Positions 45,249 through 55,189 of a stretch of DNA of 64,000 nt are shown here, piece after piece. The notes below the pieces were generated by a model. The model saw only the letters and a program-made list of their open reading frames with translations. It ran no database searches and was not told the DNA's origin. A program made the position numbers and the translations under genes. How positions within the stretch are numbered: the stretch's first letter is position 1; every line of letters begins with the position of its first letter. This DNA comes from Lachnospiraceae bacterium (GTDB lineage Bacteria > Bacillota > Clostridia > Lachnospirales > Lachnospiraceae), in contig JAGAIZ010000066.1 in assembly GCA_017626325.1 (NCBI GenBank), positions 19,883 to 83,882 of the forward strand, given 5' to 3'.

Positions 45249-47150
45249 TTAATGATAGCATACAGAATCTTCCTGCCGCGTCGGCAGCATACACACAATC
45301 AGGAAGAATGGCAGCGAGAATACCATAAAGTACACATACCGAAACTCCGTGGCTACGGGAGTGGCAATGAGCACGGTGAAGAGCAGGGCGGCGTTAGGCA
45401 GGTAACAGATCAGCTTCTGATATTCTCTGCGGATAATGACGCCGCCGATGCTAAAGAGCATGACCCAGCAGGCCACGCCCATGCTCCAAAGCGTACCGTA
45501 GACAGGGACCATGCTTCCCAGCTTGATGGCGATTTCTTTGGCCTTGATGACAAGCGGTCCGCCGATCAGCGGCGTATGGGAGACGCCCAGGGAGGTGGCG
45601 CTGACACCCTCCGCCTCTGCGACCAGGTAGAAGGAGTCCGGATACCAGTATCCGTAGGTCTGTTTCACATAAGCATCTACGTAATCGCCGGGATATTTTA
45701 TTCCCAGATCAATCCAAAGGCGTAAGAATTCACCCTTATGCGCGGTCAGATAGTCCTGATTGCCGGCGCGTACCAGCTCCTTGATGTTATCCGCGAAGGT
45801 AGGATTGTACAATTCTTTAATATACGTCAGATCTACCACCTGCTCTATCAATGCAAGCTGCTCCGGTGTCAGTTCTCTGTCGTTGCAGATGACGGCGGTA
45901 ATCTGCTGCATGGGGATACAGACCGATTCTATGAAATCGGGCTGGGTCACATGGAAGGCGTTCATGACCGGATATTTGACAATCAGGGCAGCAAAGAGGA
46001 TGGCAAGGATTGCCGGATAGAAGCGCTTCATGCGTTTACGGTAGTAGAACAGCAAAAACGGGATGCAGACAAGGAAAGCGTACCAGCCGTTGGAACGAAA
46101 CAGACATATCATAACACCTGATATGATAAACGTGAGCAGTTCCTGTGTGCGTATCCGGGAAGCATACAGCATTCGCAGCATGGCGCAGTCAAAAAGCATT
46201 ACGGCTGCCGCAAAAGGAATATCCTTCCAGATTGTGACGGAAAATACCGCGTGGTAGGGAATCAGCGCATAGAAAGCTGTAATCAGCATCAGAACGAAGG
46301 GCCTGACCTTGCATTGGCGCAGCGTATTTATGAAATAAGCGGCGCTTCCTGCCAACAGGCACATCTGGAACAGCGTATAGAGGGAAACAGCAGCCACCAT
46401 ATTGTGGGTGAGCAGATAACCGGTCTCATAACACAGCTTAAACAACATAGTATGCGTCCAGGGATGGTGATTGCTGTAGGGAATCACACCAAGCACCTGC
46501 TCAAACTGGTTGATGCTGTCGGGCGTCATGATACCGGGATATTGATAGAGATAATAAGGCAGCCAGCACAACAGGCAGACCAGGAATGATGCGCCTGCCG
46601 TATGGTTTCTGTATAGATTAACGGCATATGTGATTACCATGGACAGCCTGCGTCTGGAGCAGGAGAAACGGTAAGGAACATTCTGATATGGCGTAAACAG
46701 CGTTTCAGACAGCCGTTTCTTATTGCAGGTATAAGAAAAAAGAAATTTTAGCAGATAATAGAACAGCGTGGTAAAGCCGGTAAAGGTAATCAGAAGGATA
46801 CCGAACCGGAAAAGACCGCTGGTCAGCAGCTCGATGTAGGACGGATAGTCTACGATCATATACAGCGCGGAAAAAGTCATGGCAAGGATCAGTGATACAA
46901 GGTTGGTCTGGCGTCCGTGCATGATAGAATCATCGATCACGCAGTTTGCCATATCGGCGCGGTCCAGCAGGAAAAGATTCAGGTGATCCAGCCTTCTGCT
47001 TACATGGCGGTAGAAGAAGAACACCAGCAGAAAAAATACCAGCGTAAGGATGTTGCCGGGTTCCATACGCGCTGCTTTCATTAACGCCCATGTGGTAAGG
47101 AAACTTTGTATAAGATGCAGCAGTAGGGTGACGTTTATTCTGTTTCGCAT
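45249..47150 (-). CDS. Large polytopic membrane protein, DUF6020/glycosyltransferase-like
   Basis: A 633-residue protein with roughly twelve or more membrane segments and a C-terminal extracytoplasmic stretch. The conserved-looking blocks YQYPGIMTPDSINQFEQVLG and NHHPWTHTML, with an acidic residue in an early loop, resemble GT-C type glycosyltransferases and the DUF6020 family common in Lachnospiraceae. I infer transfer of sugars from a lipid carrier to a wall polymer, but this is not proven by motifs. It is the only minus-strand gene, with GGAG 7 bp before its ATG, and is divergent from the chemoreceptor gene. Confidence 0.8.
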   Translation of the reverse strand: MRNRINVTLLLHLIQSFLTTWALMKAARMEPGNILTLVFFLLVFFFYRHVSRRLDHLNLFLLDRADMANCVIDDSIMHGRQTNLVSLILAMTFSALYMIVDYPSYIELLTSGLFRFGILLITFTGFTTLFYYLLKFLFSYTCNKKRLSETLFTPYQNVPYRFSCSRRRLSMVITYAVNLYRNHTAGASFLVCLLCWLPYYLYQYPGIMTPDSINQFEQVLGVIPYSNHHPWTHTMLFKLCYETGYLLTHNMVAAVSLYTLFQMCLLAGSAAYFINTLRQCKVRPFVLMLITAFYALIPYHAVFSVTIWKDIPFAAAVMLFDCAMLRMLYASRIRTQELLTFIISGVMICLFRSNGWYAFLVCIPFLLFYYRKRMKRFYPAILAILFAALIVKYPVMNAFHVTQPDFIESVCIPMQQITAVICNDRELTPEQLALIEQVVDLTYIKELYNPTFADNIKELVRAGNQDYLTAHKGEFLRLWIDLGIKYPGDYVDAYVKQTYGYWYPDSFYLVAEAEGVSATSLGVSHTPLIGGPLVIKAKEIAIKLGSMVPVYGTLWSMGVACWVMLFSIGGVIIRREYQKLICYLPNAALLFTVLIATPVATEFRYVYFMVFSLPFFLIVCMLPTRQEDSVCYH

Positions 47151-47314
47151 GGGAAGCTCCTTTGACTTTTATTGCTATAGTATATCTGAAATGGATTTCT
47201 GATATTTATTTCATACTTTTTATATTTTATCATAAGTATGGAGCATTTGCGATGCTTTTGCAAAAATGAATAAAACTTGGCGGCTTATGTGGATCATATT
47301 ATGGAATTTGTATA

Positions 47315-47343
47315 TTGACGATAAAAATACAATGTGATAAAAC
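47315..47343 (+). promoter_or_regulatory. Candidate promoter of the chemoreceptor gene
   Basis: TTGACG (47315-47320), 17-bp spacer, TAAAAC (47338-47343) with extended TGA. No clear sigma-28 site (TAAA-N15-CCGATA) is visible in the 253-bp divergent region 47151-47403, although GACGATAA occurs at 47317. Confidence 0.4.
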
Positions 47344-47403
47344 ATTTTCTGATAAAAATAAGTTGTACATAAATAAAAAAGCTTAAGATAAGGAGAATTA
47401 GAG

Positions 47404-49083
47404 ATGTTTAAAAAGCTGGAACGCATGAAACTTGATCACAAAATTAATTATGGCTATCATTTTGTTATTTTCCTGATGATCATTTCGGGTATTATGAGTA
47501 TGATCGGTCTTGGAGTGATTTATATGAATATGAATAGCTATGTGAACGGCGCGCAGAGAGCGGATACTGCTGTGAAGCAATGTAAGAACGATATCAACGT
47601 GGCTGCCAGAAATATCAGGGAAATGATTCTGAATGACGACACGAGTACATACGCTGCTTACAAAGAAGAGGTAGATGCCGACATGAACGATATTGGCGTA
47701 GAGCTGGAAGCTATGAAGGAAACCGGTGTGGTTTCCGATGAAATGTTCGGCAAGTTTGAGGAGAGTCTTTCGAGCTGGGGAGAGGTTGGCTATCAGATTA
47801 TCGATGAGATAGAAGCCGGCAACAAAGACGTGGCAACCGAGATGATGTTCAGTCAGTGTGTTCCCGGACTCGATGAAGTAGAGACGATTGCGGATGAGAT
47901 AGATATAGAGACGGATGCGGCCAAGGACAGAGCAATCAAAGGCATACAGATATCGACTCTGGCAGCCGGAGCGCTGCTTATTCTATTCGTGCTGGTAGCT
48001 GCTGTGATATCCAGACAGATTGGAAAGCGTATTATTGATTCTATTATGAAACCGCTTCATGAGATTGAGGATGTGGCACGGGATTTATCCCACGGCAACC
48101 TGCACAGCAATCTGGAATTCCATTCGGATGATGAATTAGGCGCGCTGGCACACAGCCTGAGAAAATCTATTCGTATATTAAGTTCTTATGTAGATGACAT
48201 CGGCAGGGTCATGAATGAATTCTCTGAAGGAAACTTTACGGCGCAGGCGGAAGTGGACTGGAAGGGCGACTTCGTAGGTATTCTGAATTCTTTTATGGAA
48301 TTTGAGCAGAATATGGCCGATGTAGTGAAAGGAATTCAGAGTGTTGCCAATCAGGTAAACAGCGGCGCCGAGCAGGTAGCTGCAAGCTCTATGGACTTAG
48401 CGCAGGGAGCTACAGATCAGGCAAGCATTACGCAGGAACTGTCTGCCACGGTTGAGACGGTTTCCGAACGCGTTATGCAGAATGCTGAGAATGCGAAGGA
48501 AATCAGCAGAAAGGTAGAGGGCGTAGGCGCAGATATTATCGACAGCAACGGCAAGATGCATGATATGGTAATCTCCATGAGCGAGATCAACGACGCATCC
48601 AGAGAGATCAGTAAGATTATCGCTACCATTAACGATATCGCGTCTCAGACCAATCTTCTTGCCCTGAACGCTTCAATCGAGGCGGCAAGAGCGGGCGAGG
48701 CGGGCAAAGGCTTCGCGGTTGTTGCGGATCAGGTATCCGTGCTGGCGGCTCAGAGTGCTGACGCTGCCAAGGAATCCACGAATCTGATTGAGACCTCCGT
48801 CAGAGCGGTAGAGAAAGGTATGGTAATTGCGGAAGAGACGGCACAGCACCTGGAAAGCGTTGTGACAGGTTCCAGAATCATTACGGAAGAAGTCAACAAG
48901 GTAGCCGTAGCGTTAGAAGAGCAGACAGCCGCAATCCATGAGATTAACAGCGGTATCCAGCAGATCAACGATGTCGTACAGACCAACTCTGCAACCTCTG
49001 AAGAGTGCGCGGCGGCAAGCCAGGAGATGAACAACCAGGCGGCAGCCTTAAAAGACAGTATCCGCAAGTTTACCGTTGTATAG
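47404..49083 (+). CDS. Methyl-accepting chemotaxis protein
   Basis: A 559-residue transmembrane chemoreceptor. First membrane helix ~18-38, a four-helix-bundle-type sensor of about 140 residues, second helix ~180-205, HAMP domain ([17 protein letters not shown]), then the signalling domain. The hairpin tip contains [23 protein letters not shown], split here at its conserved core EAARAGE. It would feed the CheA/CheW/CheB/CheC/CheD set in the first part of the window. Ligand unknown. GGAG lies 9 bp before the ATG. Confidence 0.95.
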   Translation: MFKKLERMKLDHKINYGYHFVIFLMIISGIMSMIGLGVIYMNMNSYVNGAQRADTAVKQCKNDINVAARNIREMILNDDTSTYAAYKEEVDADMNDIGVELEAMKETGVVSDEMFGKFEESLSSWGEVGYQIIDEIEAGNKDVATEMMFSQCVPGLDEVETIADEIDIETDAAKDRAIKGIQISTLAAGALLILFVLVAAVISRQIGKRIIDSIMKPLHEIEDVARDLSHGNLHSNLEFHSDDELGALAHSLRKSIRILSSYVDDIGRVMNEFSEGNFTAQAEVDWKGDFVGILNSFMEFEQNMADVVKGIQSVANQVNSGAEQVAASSMDLAQGATDQASITQELSATVETVSERVMQNAENAKEISRKVEGVGADIIDSNGKMHDMVISMSEINDASREISKIIATINDIASQTNLLALNASIEAARAGEAGKGFAVVADQVSVLAAQSADAAKESTNLIETSVRAVEKGMVIAEETAQHLESVVTGSRIITEEVNKVAVALEEQTAAIHEINSGIQQINDVVQTNSATSEECAAASQEMNNQAAALKDSIRKFTVV

Positions 49084-49107
49084 CAGACTGCACAGATGCA
49101 CAGCAGG

Positions 49108-49157
49108 CGGATAAAGGTTACTGTTTGCACGGTAGGTGTGAACAGTAACGGATAAAG
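49108..49157 (+). repeat. Palindromic element with flanking 9-bp direct repeats
   Basis: GTTACTGTT (49117-49125) and AACAGTAAC (49141-49149) form a perfect inverted repeat with an inner CAC/GTG. Directly flanking it, CGGATAAAG occurs on both sides (49108-49116 and 49149-49157). Fragments of the same palindrome occur at 23150-23160, 41973-41982 and 59769-59787. This looks like a small insertion element with a target duplication. Confidence 0.6.
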
Positions 49158-49187
49158 TCTGAAAATGCCAAATACTTGAAAACAGAC

Positions 49188-49216
49188 TTGCAAATGTCTG
49201 GAAACGGTGCTACAAT
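49188..49216 (+). promoter_or_regulatory. Sigma-A promoter of the rimP-nusA-infB operon
   Basis: TTGCAA (49188-49193), 17-bp spacer, TACAAT (49211-49216) with extended TGC. Start near 49223, giving a leader of ~125 nt. Confidence 0.75.
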
Positions 49217-49247
49217 ATATTTGTAATATGAATAATTACTAAGATAA

Positions 49248-49275
49248 AGAGTGGACTTGCGAGTCCACTCTTTTC
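49248..49275 (+). terminator. Attenuator-like terminator in the rimP-nusA leader
   Basis: Perfect 10-bp stem AGAGTGGACT/AGTCCACTCT around TGCG, followed by TTTTC. It lies between the operon promoter and rimP, so it could regulate the operon rather than close the chemoreceptor gene. Confidence 0.75.
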
Positions 49276-49278
49276 TGT

Positions 49279-49321
49279 GAAAGCAGTCCAGACGGCGGAC
49301 CGGACGTCCGAGTCTGCTTTC
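49279..49321 (+). promoter_or_regulatory. Second leader stem-loop before rimP
   Basis: GAAAGCAG (49279-49286) pairs with CTGCTTTC (49314-49321); an inner CGGAC/GTCCG stem (49296-49300/49306-49310) stacks within. It ends about 14 bp before the rimP ribosome site. Confidence 0.6.
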
Positions 49322-49346
49322 GGAACACGATTGACAGGAGGCGGAA

Positions 49347-49811
49347 ATGTCAAAAAAAGAGACATATGAAACCAGAACAGAACAGTTGCTCACACCGATT
49401 GCAGAGCAATTCGGGGTGGAGATCTACGATGTGGAATATGTCAAAGAGGGCAGCGACTGGTATCTGCGGGCTTATATTGATAAGCCGGAAGGGGTTAGCA
49501 TCATTGACTGCGAGCGTGTCAGCCGCGCTTTATCCGATGCGCTGGATGCGGAGGATTATATCGCAGATGCCTATATTCTGGAAGTGAGCAGCCCGGGGCT
49601 GGGCAGAACGCTTAAGAAGGACAGACATCTGGAGAAGAGTCTGGGAGCGGAAGTAGAGGTCAGGACTTACAAGCCTATTGACAAGCAGAAGGAATTTGCG
49701 GGCATATTGAAGGCGTACGATAAGGATACCGTGACGATAGAGGAAGCGGGCGGAGAACGTGTCTTTAACCGGACAGAAATTGCGCTGATAAGGCTTGCGT
49801 TTGATTTTTAA
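49347..49811 (+). CDS. rimP: Ribosome maturation factor RimP
   Basis: A 154-residue RimP, needed for 30S subunit maturation. It has the EIYDVEYVKEGSDWYLRAYID block, DCERVSRALSDALD and LEVSSPGLGRTL, all standard, then the small C-terminal Sm-like domain. AGGAGG lies 8 bp before the ATG. First gene of the nusA-infB operon. Confidence 0.97.
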   Translation: MSKKETYETRTEQLLTPIAEQFGVEIYDVEYVKEGSDWYLRAYIDKPEGVSIIDCERVSRALSDALDAEDYIADAYILEVSSPGLGRTLKKDRHLEKSLGAEVEVRTYKPIDKQKEFAGILKAYDKDTVTIEEAGGERVFNRTEIALIRLAFDF

Positions 49812-49866
49812 TCTGATTAGGATCATGTATTATGACAGAAAAGGGAAACGAGGAGGATAACGGAAA

Positions 49867-51147
49867 ATGAATAAGGAATTAATGGAAGCGCTGGATATCT
49901 TGGAGAAAGAGAAAGAGATCAGCAAAGACACGCTCTTTGAGGCAATCGAAAACTCTCTGATTACAGCCTGCAAGAATCATTTCGGAAAGGCGGATAATAT
50001 TAAAGTTGAGATTGACAGAGATACCTGTGATTTCCTGTGCTATGCGGAGAAGGAAGTAGTGGAAGAGGTAGAGGACGACGTACTGCAGATTTCTCTGGAG
50101 GACGCGCGCAATATTTCCCAGAAGGCTTCGCTGGGGGATATAATCCATGTGGAGATCAAGTCAAAGGAATTCGGACGTATCGCGACGCAGAATGCCAAGA
50201 ATGTCATTCTGCAGAAAATCCGTGAGGAAGAAAGAAGCGTAATTTACAATCAGTATTTTGAAAAAGAGAAAGACGTAGTGACCGGTATTGTGCAAAGATA
50301 TGTGGGCAGAAATATTTCCATCAATTTAGGGAAAGCGGACGCTATCTTAAATGAAAGCGAGCAGGTGAAGGGCGAGAACTTCAAACCGACGGAGCGAATT
50401 AAGGTATATATTCTCGAAGTAAAGAATACACCTAAAGGACCGAGAATTCTCGTGAGCCGTACCCATCCGGAATTGGTCAAGAGACTGTTCGAGGCTGAGG
50501 TAACGGAGATCAAGGACGGCACGGTAGAAATTATGAGTATTGCCAGAGAGGCCGGCAGCAGAACGAAGATCGCAGTCCGTTCTCATAATCCCAATGTGGA
50601 CGCGGTGGGCGCCTGCGTAGGCATCAACGGCACAAGGGTAAATTCTATCGTAGATGAGCTGTGCGGCGAGAAAATCGATATTGTCAACTGGGATGAGAAT
50701 CCCGGCAATCTGATTCAGAACGCTCTGTCTCCGGCGAAGATCGTCGCGGTGTTCGCGGATCCGGATGAGAAGACAGCTAAGGTAGTTGTGCCGGATTATC
50801 AGTTATCTCTTGCAATCGGTAAGGAAGGACAGAATGCCAGACTGGCGGCGCGTCTGACAGGGTATAAAATAGATATCAAGAGCGAGACGCAGGCGAAGGA
50901 TGCGCCCGGCTTCCGTTATGAGGACTACATCTATGATGATGAAGAGTACGATGAGGAAGGCTATGCGGAAGAGGGCTACGAAGAAGACGCAGGCGAAGCG
51001 TATATGGAAGAAGGCTATACACAGGAAAGCGGCAGTGAGGAATACGCGGAAGACGGTGTTCAGGAAGCCGATGGCGTACAGTACGCGGAAGACGGCGCAG
51101 AAGATTATGATGAGGAAGTGCCGGGAACTGTGGAAGAACAGGAATAA
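49867..51147 (+). CDS. nusA: Transcription termination/antitermination factor NusA
   Basis: A 426-residue NusA: N-terminal RNAP-binding domain, S1 domain (~135-200), KH1 and KH2 (including NVDAVGACVGINGTRVNSIV and AIGKEGQNARLAARLTGYKI). After residue ~345 comes a long acidic tail rich in Glu/Tyr/Gly (repeats like EEGYAEEGYEED) not found in all NusA proteins. GAGGAGG precedes the ATG. In other bacteria NusA regulates its own operon, relevant to the attenuator-like leader at 49248. Confidence 0.97.
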   Translation: MNKELMEALDILEKEKEISKDTLFEAIENSLITACKNHFGKADNIKVEIDRDTCDFLCYAEKEVVEEVEDDVLQISLEDARNISQKASLGDIIHVEIKSKEFGRIATQNAKNVILQKIREEERSVIYNQYFEKEKDVVTGIVQRYVGRNISINLGKADAILNESEQVKGENFKPTERIKVYILEVKNTPKGPRILVSRTHPELVKRLFEAEVTEIKDGTVEIMSIAREAGSRTKIAVRSHNPNVDAVGACVGINGTRVNSIVDELCGEKIDIVNWDENPGNLIQNALSPAKIVAVFADPDEKTAKVVVPDYQLSLAIGKEGQNARLAARLTGYKIDIKSETQAKDAPGFRYEDYIYDDEEYDEEGYAEEGYEEDAGEAYMEEGYTQESGSEEYAEDGVQEADGVQYAEDGAEDYDEEVPGTVEEQE

Positions 51148-51201
51148 ACGGTATCTGGCGGCGTAAAGAATGATGGGTTATAGAAAGGCGTGAGAATCAG
51201 T

Positions 51202-51474
51202 ATGGCAAAGAAAATATCCATGCGGCAATGTGTAGGCTGTGGTGAAATGAAAAATAAAAAGGATATGATGCGCGTGCTAAAGAGCGCGGAAGGACCTATT
51301 GTTCTTGATATGACCGGCAGGAAGAACGGCAGGGGAGCTTATCTGTGCATGAATAAGGAATGTCTGGCCAGAGCGCAGAAGAACAAAGGGCTGGAACGCT
51401 CCTTTAAGATGAGTATTCCTGCTGCAATATATGAGAATCTGGAAAAGGAGTTTGAGGAGGGCGAGAATGAGTAA
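51202..51474 (+). CDS. rnpM: RNase P modulator RnpM (YlxR)
   Basis: A 90-residue YlxR-family protein. It has the RQCVGCGEMKNKKDM N-terminus and GRGAYLCMNKECL, the family signature. The family binds RNase P RNA and lowers its activity. An upstream GTG at 51190 is in frame but its ribosome site would be only a base away; the ATG at 51202 is preferred. Overlaps the next gene by 8 bp. Confidence 0.92.
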   Translation: MAKKISMRQCVGCGEMKNKKDMMRVLKSAEGPIVLDMTGRKNGRGAYLCMNKECLARAQKNKGLERSFKMSIPAAIYENLEKEFEEGENE

Positions 51475-51790
51475 CGTACCCGGAAGAGATAAGGTATTAT
51501 CCATGCTGGGGCTTGCCGCCCGCTCCCGAAATGTTGTCAGCGGCGGATTTGCGACGGAAAATTCTGTCAAGAGCGGCAAAGCATATCTGGTTATCATAGC
51601 AGAGGACGCGTCGGATAACACCAGAAAGAAATATAGCAACATGTGTGAATTTTATGAAGTTCCCTGTATGTACTACAGCACGAAGGAAGCGCTGGGGCAC
51701 GCCATGGGAAAGGAAGAGAGAACCACTCTTGCAGTGACAGATGAGGGATTTGCAGATTCGATACGGAAGCATTTATTAGATTCGAAATAG
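51467..51790 (+). CDS. L7Ae-family RNA-binding protein YlxQ
   Basis: A 107-residue L7Ae/L30e/S12e/Gadd45-type protein, the usual gene between ylxR and infB. It carries MLGLAARSRNVVSGGFATE and AYLVIIAEDASDNTRKK, typical of YlxQ. It is thought to bind kink-turn RNA, role not established. GAGGAGGG at 51454-51461 selects the ATG at 51467, inside the end of rnpM. Confidence 0.92.
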   Translation: MSNVPGRDKVLSMLGLAARSRNVVSGGFATENSVKSGKAYLVIIAEDASDNTRKKYSNMCEFYEVPCMYYSTKEALGHAMGKEERTTLAVTDEGFADSIRKHLLDSK

Positions 51791-51805
51791 TTGGAGGTAG
51801 TGAGC

Positions 51806-54616
51806 ATGGTGAAAATGAAAGTACATGAGCTGGCAAAAGAGTTGGAGAGGCAGAGCAAGGAGCTGATTGCTTTTTTGCAGGATAAAGGATATGAAGTAAA
51901 GGCGGCACAGAGTTCGGTGGAGGATGAGGCGATCGAACTGGTGCGTAAGGAGTTCGGTAAGGGAGCCGAGAAGGCACAGGAGCCGAAGAATCAGGAGAGA
52001 AAGGCTGAGCCGGAGAAGGAAGCATCAAGGGCGGAAGCGCAGCCTGTTAAAGAGGGAGAAGCGGCACAAGCGCCCAAGAGAGAGCATACGAAGGAGACAG
52101 CCGCTAAGACGGACATGGCGAAGGGAGAGACTTCTAAGCCGGAGGCATCTAAAAGTGAGGCGCCGAAGAAAAAGAAGATTATCTTCGTCAGCAATCCGCA
52201 TAATTCCAAGATGTCGGGACAGCGTCCGGCACAGGGAAACAGCGGAAATAACGGCGGCCGTAATCATAACGCAAGACAGTCCGGAAACGGAGGACGTCCC
52301 GTGCAGGTACAGAATGCCCCGCATAAGATCATCCGGCCGACGCAGAAGCCGATTCCGGTGACGGCGGAGCCTTATGAGGTACGGCAGAAACAGCAGCAGG
52401 AGCGCAGACTGGAGCAGCAGAGACGGGAGCGTGAAAATGCTGCAGCGCAGAATAATAAACAGACAACCGTGCAGGAGAAAACAACCAGTGCAGGAGAAAA
52501 TCGTAAGCCTGAGGGGCAGAACAGACCGAATTATAACAATAATGCGTCAGATCGCAGGAATAACCCTAATAGTGCGCCTGGTAACAGGAACGGTGGAAAT
52601 AATGACCGCGGTCAGAGAGGCAATGGCGGGCAGGACAATAGATTCCGCAAAAATAACCCGTCGAAGGACTTTGCGCCTGAAGCGCCCAGAGGAGATGTGG
52701 AGAAGCACAGAGAGGATGAGAAGCGCAGAGTAAATCAGGACAGAGATAAGCGCTCGAAGAAAGACCTGATTTATGAGGAAGACGACGTGGCTATGAAGAG
52801 CCGCAGCAAAGCGGGCAGATTCATTAAGCCGGAGAAGAAGGTGGAAGAGACAGCCGAAGAACAGATCAAGGTGATTACGGTTCCGGACAGCCTGACCATC
52901 AAAGAACTGGCGGATAAGATGAAGATACAGCCGTCCGTGATTATTAAGAAGCTTTTCATGGAAGGCAAGATTGTGACATTGAATTCCGAAATCAGCTTTG
53001 AGGACGCGGAGAATATCGCGATTGAATACGAGATTATCTGTGAGAAGGAAGTCAAAGTAGACGTAATCGAGGAACTGCTGAAAGAGGTGGATGAGGATGA
53101 AGCGTCTATGGTGTCAAGACCCCCTGTTATCTGTGTTATGGGTCATGTTGACCACGGTAAGACATCGCTCTTAGACGCCATACGTAAGACGAATGTGACA
53201 GATAAGGAGGCTGGCGGTATCACGCAGGCGATTGGCGCGTATACGGTAACTGCCAATGGACAGAGCATTACGTTCTTAGATACGCCGGGACATGAAGCGT
53301 TCACGGCGATGCGTATGCGAGGCGCTAATTCCACGGATATCGCGGTGCTTGTCGTGGCGGCGGATGACGGTGTAATGCCGCAGACGGTAGAGGCCATCAA
53401 TCATGCCAAGGCCGCCGGTATTGAGATTATCGTAGCAGTCAATAAGATCGATAAGCCCAATGCCAATATTGACCGTGTGAAGCAGGAAATGACGGAATAT
53501 GAACTGATTCCGGTAGACTGGGGCGGATCGACAGAGTTTGTTCCGGTATCCGCTAAGTCGGGAGAAGGAATTGATACGCTCCTGGAGACGATCCTTCTGA
53601 CGGCTGAAATACTCGAACTTAAGGCAAATCCGAACAGAAATGCCAGAGGTCTGGTGATCGAGGCGCAGCTTGACAAGGGACGCGGTCCGGTGGCGACTGT
53701 GCTGGTACAGAAGGGTACCCTTCATGTGGGGGATTTCATCTCTGCAGGCGCAAGCCATGGCAAAGTAAGAGCCATGATAGACGATAAGGGCAGACGTGTC
53801 AAGGAAGCGCTGCCGTCTACCCCGGTAGAAATTCTGGGCCTGTCGGATGTGCCCAGCGCAGGCGAGGTATTTATTGTACACGAGAATGATAAGAGCGCCA
53901 AATCTTATGCGGAAACTTACATGGCGCAGCATAAAGAAGAGATGCTTGCGGATACTAAGACCAGAATGTCCCTGGACGATCTGTTCAGCCAGATTCAGGA
54001 AGGAAATCTGAAGGAATTGAACCTGATTGTAAAGGCAGACGTACAAGGCAGCGTGGAAGCCGTAAAGCAAAGTCTGATGAAGCTGTCCAACGAAGAAGTT
54101 GTAGTGAAATGCATTCACGGCGGCGTAGGCGCTATCAACGAATCGGACGTATCGCTTGCGTCCGCATCCTCCGCTATCATTATCGGATTCAATGTCAGAC
54201 CGGATGCGACTGCCAAGGCGATCGCAGAGCGTGAAGGCGTGGATGTGAGACTGTATAAGGTAATTTACCAGGCGATCGAGGATATTGAAGCGGCTATGAA
54301 GGGTATGCTGGATCCGATCTTTGAAGAGAAGATTATCGGTCACGCCGAGGTACGCCAGATCTTTAAGGCGTCCGCGATTGGTAATATTGCAGGTTCCTAT
54401 GTCACGGACGGCGAGTTCCAGAGAGGCTGCAAGATCCGTATCACCAGAGACGGTGAGCAGATCTATGAGGGACAGTTGGCTTCCTTAAAGAGATTTAAGG
54501 ATGATGTTAAGGAGGTTAAGGCCGGCTATGAGTGCGGTCTTGTCTTCGACGGCTTTGATAAGATGCAGGAGCTTGATATCGTAGAGGCGTATATTATGGT
54601 AGAAGTACCGCGTTAA
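51806..54616 (+). CDS. infB: Translation initiation factor IF-2
   Basis: A 936-residue IF-2. Residues 1-~55 form the N-terminal helical domain ([18 protein letters not shown]), followed by a ~290-residue low-complexity linker rich in Glu/Lys, then Asn/Gly/Arg. The second N domain ([20 protein letters not shown]) and the G domain with [21 protein letters not shown] and NKIDKPN follow, then the C-terminal domains binding fMet-tRNA. GGAGG at 51793-51797 favours the ATG at 51806 over the TTG at 51791. Confidence 0.97.
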   Translation: MVKMKVHELAKELERQSKELIAFLQDKGYEVKAAQSSVEDEAIELVRKEFGKGAEKAQEPKNQERKAEPEKEASRAEAQPVKEGEAAQAPKREHTKETAAKTDMAKGETSKPEASKSEAPKKKKIIFVSNPHNSKMSGQRPAQGNSGNNGGRNHNARQSGNGGRPVQVQNAPHKIIRPTQKPIPVTAEPYEVRQKQQQERRLEQQRRERENAAAQNNKQTTVQEKTTSAGENRKPEGQNRPNYNNNASDRRNNPNSAPGNRNGGNNDRGQRGNGGQDNRFRKNNPSKDFAPEAPRGDVEKHREDEKRRVNQDRDKRSKKDLIYEEDDVAMKSRSKAGRFIKPEKKVEETAEEQIKVITVPDSLTIKELADKMKIQPSVIIKKLFMEGKIVTLNSEISFEDAENIAIEYEIICEKEVKVDVIEELLKEVDEDEASMVSRPPVICVMGHVDHGKTSLLDAIRKTNVTDKEAGGITQAIGAYTVTANGQSITFLDTPGHEAFTAMRMRGANSTDIAVLVVAADDGVMPQTVEAINHAKAAGIEIIVAVNKIDKPNANIDRVKQEMTEYELIPVDWGGSTEFVPVSAKSGEGIDTLLETILLTAEILELKANPNRNARGLVIEAQLDKGRGPVATVLVQKGTLHVGDFISAGASHGKVRAMIDDKGRRVKEALPSTPVEILGLSDVPSAGEVFIVHENDKSAKSYAETYMAQHKEEMLADTKTRMSLDDLFSQIQEGNLKELNLIVKADVQGSVEAVKQSLMKLSNEEVVVKCIHGGVGAINESDVSLASASSAIIIGFNVRPDATAKAIAEREGVDVRLYKVIYQAIEDIEAAMKGMLDPIFEEKIIGHAEVRQIFKASAIGNIAGSYVTDGEFQRGCKIRITRDGEQIYEGQLASLKRFKDDVKEVKAGYECGLVFDGFDKMQELDIVEAYIMVEVPR

Positions 54617-54741
54617 GCGCCTGCAGGACACTGTAAATTATCCGGCGGGCGGTACTGGGAAGCCAGCAGCGGTACATGTGGACTGTGCAGGCAGGACGCA
54701 TAAGGAAATCTGCGGAAAGGCCGGAGAAAAGAGGTAATGTC

Positions 54742-55155
54742 ATGAGAAAGAATAGTGTCAAGAATACCCGTATCAATGGGGAAGTGCAGAGAGTTCTGGC
54801 AGAGATTATCCGGGGTGAAATAAAGGATCCGAGAATCGCGCCGATGACCTCTGTCGTGGCTGTGGAAGTAGCGCCGGATTTAAAGACCTGTAAGGCGTGG
54901 ATCAGCGTGCTGGGAGATGAGAAAGCACAGGCTGACACGCTGGCAGGGCTTAAGAGCGCGGAAGGGTACATCCGCAACCAGCTTGCACGGACGATCAATC
55001 TGCGCAATACGCCGCAGATCACTTTTATCATGGATCAGTCTATTGCGTACGGGGTGAATATGTCTAAACTGATAGATGAAGTGAATAAGGATATGGGTCC
55101 GCAGAGCCGGATGGGAACGGCGATGCGGAGACTATGGAGCAGGAAGATTAAATAA
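54742..55155 (+). CDS. rbfA: Ribosome-binding factor A
   Basis: A 137-residue RbfA, a KH-fold assembly factor of the 30S subunit. It shows RINGEVQRVLAEIIRGEIKDPRI and LNSAEGYIRNQLARTINLR-like helix (here LKSAEGYIRNQLA) and RNTPQITFIMDQSIAYG. The in-frame start at 54676 lacks a ribosome site; GAGG at 54731-54734 supports the ATG at 54742. The 125-bp gap after infB shows nothing definite. Confidence 0.95.
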   Translation: MRKNSVKNTRINGEVQRVLAEIIRGEIKDPRIAPMTSVVAVEVAPDLKTCKAWISVLGDEKAQADTLAGLKSAEGYIRNQLARTINLRNTPQITFIMDQSIAYGVNMSKLIDEVNKDMGPQSRMGTAMRRLWSRKIK

Positions 55156-55189
55156 TGAAATAAGGGTAACACGATGGAGTGGGAAGTTG

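Noticed and set aside
52025-54343. Long minus-strand open frames opposite infB (and similar ones opposite polC and flhA)
   Set aside because: They are shadows produced by codon bias on the + strand: no ribosome sites, no recognisable domains, and they overlap well-identified genes.
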